From CAZGTQ01 sp964528575 (GTDB taxonomy: Bacteria > Planctomycetota > UBA1135 > GCA-002686595): 20,111 bases of DNA. Each line of letters begins with the position of its first letter. The stretch's first letter is position 1. Positions 15,353 through 20,111 of the stretch are shown here, in pieces. Location: contig CAZGTQ010000243.1 in the NCBI GenBank assembly GCA_964528575.1, positions 1 to 20,111 on the forward strand, read 5' to 3'. A program made the position numbers and the translations under genes. The notes beneath the pieces were generated by a model that saw nothing but the letters and a program-made list of their open reading frames with translations, made no database searches and was not told the origin of the DNA.

Positions 15353-17380
15353 GAGCGCCTCGCCGAGCCCCGGCACGTGGGCCGCGCCGTGCGCGACGAC
15401 GAGGTCCGCGTCGCGCACGTCGTCGCCGTACGGCTCGTAGCGGCCGCCGAGGTGCTCGTGCAGGAAGCGCTCGGCGATCGCCCAGTACGCGATCCAGCTC
15501 GCGGCGCTGCGGTAGTCGTGCGGCTCGTTCGGATAGACGACGTACGTGACCGGGTGGTCGCGCTCGGCGAGCGCCGCGACGAAGAGGTCCGACTGCTCCT
15601 GCGGCACGCGCGCGTCGAGGGCGCCGTGCGTGACGAGCAGCGGACGCGTCACGCGCTCGGCGGCGAAGAGCGGCGAGTGGCGCTCCAGGAGCGCGCGACC
15701 CTCGGGCGTGCGCGGGTCGCCGACGCGCTGCACCCAGAGTCGGCCGGCGCCGGCCGCGATCAGTCCGTCGGTGAAGCGCACGAGATCCGACAGGCCGTAC
15801 ATCGACAACCCGCACGCGAACGCGTCGCTCTCGAATGCGAGCGCGGCGTGGGTCTGGTAGCCGCCGAAGGACCAGCCCCAGATCGCGCGGCGCTCGCGGT
15901 CCGCGATGCCGCGCTCGACCGTCCAGTCCGCGACGTCGAGCACGTCGCGCAGGATGCGCTCGCCCCACTCGAGGTCGCCCGCGTCCATGAAGCGCCGCCC
16001 GTAGCCGACCGCGCTGCGGAACTCCGTGCGCACGACCGCATAGCCGCGGTTCGCGAGGAGCTGGAAGCTGCGGTTCGTGAACCAGTTGTTCCACTCGAAG
16101 CCGACCCACGGACCGCCGTGCACGTAGTACACGGTCGGGAGCGGCCGGTCGGGCACGCCGTCGCCGTCCGCGTCGCTCCCGACCGGCAGGTAGAGGTCGC
16201 ACGGCAGCGCGAGCCCGTCGGAGGCGGGCACGAGCAGCGGGCGGCGCGGCGCGAGCGCGACGCCCTCGAGCGCGGAGACGTCGCCGAAGAGCGGGGTCGC
16301 GCGCTTCGCATCGCGGTCCCAGACGTAGTGGTCGAGCGGTCCGCCGTCCATGAAGCGCACCAGCCAGCGCCGGCCGCCGTCGCTCTGGCCGGCGAAGCTG
16401 ACGTCGCCCGGGTGCACGCTCTCGAGCAGGCGGAAGTCGAGCTCGACCTCGGCGTCCGCGAAGCCGCGGCGCATGCGCGGGAAGTACGCGACGACGGCCT
16501 GGACCGCGCCGGTGCGCGGGTCGATCGTCGCGCCGCCGGGAACGACGTCGGCGAACGGGTCGGCGAGCAGCACGCGCTCGGCCCCGCTCTCGAGGTCGTA
16601 GGCCTTGAGCGCGGACTTGTCGCGGCCGCGCGCATCGACCGCGTAGAGCTCGCGGCCGTCCGCGGAGACGGAGAGCAGCTCGGAGACGCGCGATTGCTCC
16701 CAATCGAGCGCGTGCAGCGCGGTCCACGCTGCGGCCGCGTCGGACGCCGCGACGTCGCGCGCGGGGGACGACGGGACGTCGGGCGCCGGGGGCGACGGGA
16801 CGTGGGGAGCCGGGCGCGCCGGGACGTAAACGGTGTAGCCGTCGCCGTGAGCGCTGCGGCCGGCGCGCGGGACGAGCTGCGCGTCGACGAGCCAGCGCGT
16901 GATGCGCGGATCGCGCGCGAGCTCCTCGGCCGCGCCGTCCGTGAGCGCGACGCGCCAGAGTGCTCCGTCCGAGGCGATCGCCGCCGCGTCGGGCCGGAGC
17001 GGGCTCACGGCGACGACCCGCGCGTCGCGGGCATCGGGCAGCAGCGCGCGCGGCTCGCCGCCGTCGAGCGCGGCGAGCGCGACGCGCGTCCCGTGCTCGC
17101 TCTCGAGCTCGAGCAGCACGTTGCGCCCGTCGGGCGCGAACGTGAACGCGCGCACGCCGGCGGCGTCGAGCGCGCGGTCCGCCGCCGGCTCGTCGAGCGC
17201 GCGGATCCACAGGCGCGCTTCCGCGGGGTCGATCCAGCCGACACGACTCCCGTCGGGGCTGATCTGCATGCGGACCTTGTCGATCGGAGCGAAGAACGCG
17301 CTGCGCGGCAGCAGCTCGTCGGCCCGCGTCGGCGCGAGCGCGGCGAGCGAGGCCGCGAGCGAGAGGAGCATGGTACGCAT
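15344..17380 (-). CDS. Second exported S9 family serine peptidase
   Basis: The 678-residue product from ATG 17380 begins MRTMLLSLAASLAALAPTRA, a proper signal peptide, so it is probably exported. A degenerate beta-propeller (MQISPDGSRVGWI, AFTFAPDGRNVLLEL, LLSVSADGRELYAVD) precedes an alpha/beta-hydrolase domain with VHGGPWVGFEWNN, Ser504 (GWSFGGYQ), Asp589 (GALDARVP) and His621 (NEPHDYRS), a complete S9 triad. SDADGDGVPD before the catalytic domain resembles a calcium loop. A Pro-rich linker of three 8-residue repeats (PAPHVPSP and variants) interrupts the propeller. It is related to, but clearly diverged from, the converging S9 gene at 13112. No ribosome binding site is visible; TACGAT lies 7 bases before ATG, suggesting a leaderless message. 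An ATG at 17371 is a less likely alternative start. Confidence 0.92.
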   Translation of the reverse strand: MRTMLLSLAASLAALAPTRADELLPRSAFFAPIDKVRMQISPDGSRVGWIDPAEARLWIRALDEPAADRALDAAGVRAFTFAPDGRNVLLELESEHGTRVALAALDGGEPRALLPDARDARVVAVSPLRPDAAAIASDGALWRVALTDGAAEELARDPRITRWLVDAQLVPRAGRSAHGDGYTVYVPARPAPHVPSPPAPDVPSSPARDVAASDAAAAWTALHALDWEQSRVSELLSVSADGRELYAVDARGRDKSALKAYDLESGAERVLLADPFADVVPGGATIDPRTGAVQAVVAYFPRMRRGFADAEVELDFRLLESVHPGDVSFAGQSDGGRRWLVRFMDGGPLDHYVWDRDAKRATPLFGDVSALEGVALAPRRPLLVPASDGLALPCDLYLPVGSDADGDGVPDRPLPTVYYVHGGPWVGFEWNNWFTNRSFQLLANRGYAVVRTEFRSAVGYGRRFMDAGDLEWGERILRDVLDVADWTVERGIADRERRAIWGWSFGGYQTHAALAFESDAFACGLSMYGLSDLVRFTDGLIAAGAGRLWVQRVGDPRTPEGRALLERHSPLFAAERVTRPLLVTHGALDARVPQEQSDLFVAALAERDHPVTYVVYPNEPHDYRSAASWIAYWAIAERFLHEHLGGRYEPYGDDVRDADLVVAHGAAHVPGLGEALGG
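16743..16814 (-). repeat. Three 24-base in-frame tandem units in the S9 peptidase
   Basis: Units at 16743-16766, 16767-16790 and 16791-16814 share the core GGGACGT. They encode PARDVAAS, PAPDVPSS and PAPHVPSP on the minus strand. The Pro/Ser-rich repeat is probably a disordered insertion between propeller blades. Confidence 0.7.
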
Positions 17381-17387
17381 GGGCGCG

Positions 17388-17393
17388 ATCGTA
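17388..17393 (-). promoter_or_regulatory. -10 hexamer 7 bases before the second S9 peptidase start
   Basis: TACGAT is followed by CGCGCCC and ATG (17380). The same seven-base spacer CGCGCCC separates TACCCT from GTG at 18360. No Shine-Dalgarno sequence is present, which fits a leaderless transcript. Confidence 0.5.
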
Positions 17394-17586
17394 CGGCGCG
17401 GCGCGCCCGCGCGCGGTCGCTCGCCGGTCAAGGACGCGCAAAGCAGCTCGGCGCCACGGAATCGCGCATTTCGATCACCTCGTGACTGGGCGCGAGCCGA
17501 TGAGTAGACCATAGGGAAAACTCTTCTCCCTGGCCGGATCGCGCCACGTCGGCTCCAATGGCTCGGCACCTGGGAAAGGACACCGA
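17394..17586. promoter_or_regulatory. Divergent intergenic region upstream of the HNH gene
   Basis: About 190 bases are relatively A/T-richer near 17461-17531. AGGGA (17513-17517) and TCCCT (17527-17531) form an inverted repeat with a 9-base loop, about 55 bases before the HNH start, possibly an operator or a leader hairpin. CATAGG just before it could be a weak -10. No other gene is visible. Confidence 0.3.
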
Positions 17587-18189
17587 ATGGACTCCAGTGG
17601 CGTACTCTCCGAACGAGCGCTCGTTCTGAACCGGTCGTGGTCGGCGATCGCGACGACGACCGTGCGCCACGCGCTGGGGCTCGTGTTCACCGGCTCGGCC
17701 AAGGCGGTCCAGCCCGACACGTACGAGATGCACGGGTTCGAGTCGTGGGCGAGCCTCAAGCTCCACCCCGAGGAGCCCTGCATCAAGACGGTGGCCCTGC
17801 GCATCCGCGTCCCCGAGGTCATCGTCCTGACCCGCTACAACGGGCTGCCGAACAAATCGGTCACGTTCACGCGGCGCAACCTGTACCGGCGCGACCGCAA
17901 CACGTGCCAGTACTGCGGCAAGCGCCCCGGGACCGCGGAGCTGTCGATCGACCACGTGGTCCCGCGCTCCCGCGGCGGCCGGAGCACCTGGGAAAACTGC
18001 GTTCTGGCCTGCGTCCGCTGCAACCGCCGCAAGAGCGACAAGCTTCCCGAGCAGGTCGGGCTCAAGCTGACGCACAAGCCCGTCCGACCCAAATGGACGC
18101 CGGCGCTCGAAGTCCCCATCAGCCGCATGCGGCAATCGTGGGAGCGCTTCGTCAGCGATCGGTACTGGGACGTCCCGCTGGAGCCCTAG
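17587..18189 (+). CDS. HNH endonuclease-like protein
   Basis: The 200-residue product starts at ATG 17587, with AAAGGA about 7 bases upstream. The C-terminal half has the HNH/zinc-finger pattern: CQYC at Cys107 and Cys110, the metal-site Asp122-His123 in LSIDHVVPRSRGG, then ENC and CVRCN with Cys142, Cys145 and Asn146. The basic RRNLYRRDRN before the first cysteines is typical of HNH_5-type proteins, widespread in bacteria as chromosomal, often uncharacterised nucleases. The N-terminal about 90 residues (LVLNRSWSAIATTTVRHAL) are the conserved domain usually found with this family. No restriction, phage or toxin partner is adjacent. It is followed 22 bases later by a tRNA on the same strand. 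Family is confident; substrate and role are unknown. Confidence 0.92.
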   Translation: MDSSGVLSERALVLNRSWSAIATTTVRHALGLVFTGSAKAVQPDTYEMHGFESWASLKLHPEEPCIKTVALRIRVPEVIVLTRYNGLPNKSVTFTRRNLYRRDRNTCQYCGKRPGTAELSIDHVVPRSRGGRSTWENCVLACVRCNRRKSDKLPEQVGLKLTHKPVRPKWTPALEVPISRMRQSWERFVSDRYWDVPLEP

Positions 18190-18211
18190 CCCCGGCGCTC
18201 GCCCCGTCGCA

Positions 18212-18287
18212 TGCTGGGTAGCGCAATCGGTAGCGCGGCTCCCTGTTAAGGAGAAGGTTGTGGGTTCAAGTCCCACCCCAGCAGCCA
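18212..18287 (+). tRNA. tRNA-Asn (anticodon GTT)
   Basis: The full cloverleaf can be drawn. The acceptor stem TGCTGGG (18212-18218) pairs with CCCAGCA (18277-18283). The D-arm is GCGC/GCGC, the anticodon loop CTGTTAA gives GTT, and the T-arm GTGGG/CCCAC holds the loop TTCAAGT. The discriminator is G and CCA is encoded. The first anticodon-stem pair (18238 with 18254) is a G-A mismatch, otherwise normal. Confidence 0.95.
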
Positions 18288-18295
18288 CGCTCCCG

Positions 18296-18335
18296 CTCGA
18301 GTGACGGCAGCCTCGAGTGACGGCCGCCTCGAGCG
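18296..18335 (+). repeat. Three 16-base tandem units between tRNA and S33 gene
   Basis: CTCGAGTGACGGC occurs at 18296 and 18312, and a partial third unit (CTCGAGCG) starts at 18328. The spacing is exactly 16 bases. The array lies just upstream of the -10-like element of the S33 gene. Confidence 0.65.
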
Positions 18336-18346
18336 CGGAAGGCGTG

Positions 18347-18352
18347 TACCCT
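18347..18352 (+). promoter_or_regulatory. -10 hexamer 7 bases before the S33 peptidase start
   Basis: TACCCT is followed by CGCGCCC and GTG (18360). This block matches that of the second S9 peptidase over the pattern GTACNNTCGCGCCCRTGCG. No ribosome binding site is present. Confidence 0.5.
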
Positions 18353-18359
18353 CGCGCCC

Positions 18360-19645
18360 GTGCGCGCCACCTCGACCCGCTTCGCCGGCCTCGTCCTCAC
18401 CGACCACGAGCTCGACGTCCCGCTCGACCACGGGCGACCGAACGGGCCCGCCCTGCGGTTGTTCGCGCGCGAGGTCGTCTCGGTGCAGCGGACGAACGAC
18501 GCGTTGCCGTGGCTCCTGTTCCTGCAGGGCGGGCCCGGGTTCTCGTCGCCGCGGCCGGCCGAGGCGAACGGGTGGATCGGGCGCGCCGTGCGCGACTACC
18601 GCGTGCTCTTGCTCGACCAGCGCGGCACCGGGCGCAGCTCGCCCGTGAGCGCGCGCACGCTCGCGCGCGTCGGCGGCGCGCGCAAGCAGGCGGACTACTT
18701 GCGCTCGTTCCGCGCGGACTCGATCGTGCGCGACGCCGAGCTCGTGCGCGCGCGGCTCGTCGGCGCCGACCATCCGTGGAGCGTGCTCGGGCAGAGCTTC
18801 GGCGGCTTCTGCCTCGCGCACTACCTGAGTGTCGCGCCGCACGGGGTGCGCGAGGCGCTGTTCACCGGCGGGCTGCCGCCGATCGACGCGACGGCCGACG
18901 ACGTCTACCGGCGCACCTACCGTCACGTGCTCGCGAAGAACGAGCGCTGGCTGCGCCGTCATCCGGGCGACGAGGAGCGCGCGAACGAGGTCGCCGAGCA
19001 CCTGCACGCGCGCGACGTGCGGCTGCCGTGCGGCGACCGGCTCACGCCGCGGCGTTTCCAGCAGCTCGGCATCCTGCTCGGCGCGCACGACGGCGCCGAG
19101 CAGCTCCACTGGCTGCTCGACGAGACGTTCGTCGATGGGCCCGAGGGGCGCGAGCTCTCGTACGTGTTCCTGCGGCGCGTCGAGAACGCGCTCGCGTACG
19201 ACACGCACCCGATCTACTCGCTGCTGCACGAGGCGTGCTACGCGCAAGGCTGCGCGACGCGTTGGTCGGCGCATCGCGTGCGCGCGGAGCACGAAGCGTT
19301 CGAGTGGACTCCGGGGCGCCCGCTGCGCTTCACGGGCGAGATGATCTACCCGTGGATGTTCGCGGAGTACGGCGCGCTCGCGCCGCTGCGCGAGACGGCG
19401 GAGCTGCTCGCCGAGCGCGAGGACTGGCCGCGGCTGTACGAGCGCGACGCGCTCGCCGCCTGCGCGGTGCCGTGCGCCGCCGCGATCTGGGCGGACGACA
19501 CCACGTCGACCGCGCGTACTCCGAGGAGACCGCGGCCGTGCTGCCCGACGCGCGGGTCTGGCTGACGAACGAGCACGAGCACGACGGGCTGCGCGCGGAA
19601 GGCGAGCGCGTGCTCGGGCGGCTGCTCGAGCTCCTGCGGGGCTGA
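18360..19645 (+). pseudogene. S33 proline iminopeptidase-like hydrolase with a one-base frameshift
   Basis: The reading frame from GTG 18360 gives a typical alpha/beta-hydrolase of the proline iminopeptidase family: FAREVVS, the oxyanion motif LQGGPGF, LLLDQRGTGRSSP and the nucleophile elbow GQSFGGF with Ser146. Such enzymes remove N-terminal proline from peptides in the cytoplasm. After AAIWADD (about residue 380, 19499) the frame becomes nonsense and stops at 19565. From 19505 the -1 frame continues naturally as VDRAYSEETAAVLPDARVWL, then TNEHEHDGLRAEGERV to TGA 19645, supplying the expected catalytic His. One base is missing within 19500-19504. The restored protein would be about 428 residues. 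It could be a real pseudogene or a sequencing error; no slippery sequence is visible. The start is supported by homology-like spacing and the -10 motif. Confidence 0.85.
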
Positions 19646-19668
19646 CGTCGGCCCCGTCGGTCCGTCAG
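19642..19668. terminator. Inverted repeat spanning both convergent stop codons
   Basis: CTGACG (19642-19647) and CGTCAG (19663-19668) are perfect inverted repeats. The left arm contains the S33 stop and the right arm the sulfatase stop. The 15-base interior can pair only weakly. No T-tract. It fills the 19-base gap between the genes. Confidence 0.4.
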
Positions 19669-20111
19669 GGGTTGGCGATGAACGCCAAGAGGCGCGCGTA
19701 GGCGCGCGCGGCGCCTGACGTCATCGGGAACGAGAGCAGGTTGACCTGCTCGAACGGGTCGAAGTCGAGGTCGAAGAGCGCCTCTCCCGCGGTCGTCTCG
19801 CGGATCAGCTTGTAGCGCTCGTCCCGCGCGATCCGGAAGTTGAACTCGAAGGGGCCGAAGCCGTTCGGCGTGAAGAGCTCGGTGTACGCGTAGCGGCGCA
19901 AGGAAGGCCGCAGCGGTGCAGCGAAGTACGGCAGGAGGCTGACCGAGTCGATCGGGTAGCCGGGCGGCAACGTCGCCTTCAGGTCGACGCCCGCGATGTC
20001 GGTGATCGTCTTGTAGATGTCCGTCGACGTGACGAGCGCGTCGCAGACGCTCGGCTGGACGCCGGGCACCGGGCCGACGCCGACCACGCCGGGCTGGAGC
20101 GCGTAGCGGTA
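19665..20111 (-). CDS. Sulfatase family protein, C-terminal part (runs off the window)
   Basis: The minus-strand frame is open from the right edge (20111) to TGA at 19667-19665, about 148 residues, so the start and the catalytic N-terminal domain with its formylglycine Cys/Ser lie outside. What remains matches the end of arylsulfatase-like enzymes: LVTSTDIYKTITDIAG (the usual V-x-x-D-[IL] segment after the last metal ligands), IDSVSLLPY, RYAYTELF, ERYKLIR and ALFDLDFDPFEQVNLL, the familiar L-[FY]-D-L-x-x-D-P-x-E-x-x-N-L ending. Many sulfatases of this kind are exported and remove sulfate esters from polysaccharides or other organics, consistent with a planctomycete. The GTG at 20087 is not the true start because coding continues upstream of it. 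Confidence 0.88.
   Translation of the reverse strand, partial: YRYALQPGVVGVGPVPGVQPSVCDALVTSTDIYKTITDIAGVDLKATLPPGYPIDSVSLLPYFAAPLRPSLRRYAYTELFTPNGFGPFEFNFRIARDERYKLIRETTAGEALFDLDFDPFEQVNLLSFPMTSGAARAYARLLAFIANP

Noticed and set aside
17428..18288. Minus-strand 286-codon frame covering the HNH gene and tRNA
   Set aside because: It is antisense to a confident HNH gene and to a folded tRNA, and has no recognisable protein features.
17587..18335. Mobile element integrated at the tRNA-Asn gene
   Set aside because: The HNH gene lies upstream of the tRNA, and there is no integrase, duplicated tRNA 3' end or attachment-site repeat. The 16-base repeat nearby does not match the tRNA.
19495..19510. 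Programmed frameshifting in the S33 gene
   Set aside because: No slippery heptamer, strong downstream structure signal or Shine-Dalgarno-like stimulator was seen, and the lesion falls where two family residues should be, so a lost base is simpler.

Overview
The window is very GC-rich DNA with strong G/C preference at third codon positions, so almost every real gene carries long antisense shadow frames. Long secreted proteins, sigma factors fused through a membrane helix to strings of carboxypeptidase-regulatory-like modules, paired S9 peptidases and a sulfatase point to a high-GC environmental bacterium, most likely a planctomycete. That placement is inferred from gene content, not from a marker gene.

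Layout. At 6-3104 lie three secreted proteins of unknown role (159-1169 minus, 1407-2162 plus, 2268-3104 minus). The first has an in-frame TGA followed by 50 coding-like codons. From 3206 to 8787 there is a minus-strand block read in the order MMPL/RND-type transporter (8787-6538), DoxX-like membrane protein (6384-6013), sigma factor fused to an extracytoplasmic repeat region (5857-3206), then the secreted protein 3104-2268. A second, longer sigma fusion (8854-12114 plus) diverges from the transporter. The two sigma fusions share one architecture: ECF sigma regions 2 and 4, one membrane helix, then about seven Ig-like regulatory modules. They look like one-piece transmembrane signalling proteins and are the most interesting system here.

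From 12209 to 17380 come queE (7-carboxy-7-deazaguanine synthase, minus), a secreted S9 prolyl-oligopeptidase-type peptidase (plus) and a second S9 peptidase (minus) that converges on the first with a 24-base gap. From 17587 to the end come an HNH endonuclease-like gene, a tRNA-Asn(GTT), an S33 proline iminopeptidase-like gene broken by a one-base frameshift, and the 3' part of a sulfatase gene that runs off the right edge.

Non-coding patterns recur. Three genes without a Shine-Dalgarno sequence (queE, the second S9 peptidase, the S33 gene) have a TANNNT -10-like hexamer exactly 7 bases before the start codon, suggesting leaderless mRNAs. All four convergent gene junctions carry an inverted repeat at or across the stop codons, without T-tracts. 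Short tandem repeats of period 15-24 occur at several sites inside and between genes, and the DoxX gene is flanked by a direct duplication of the transporter's 3' end.
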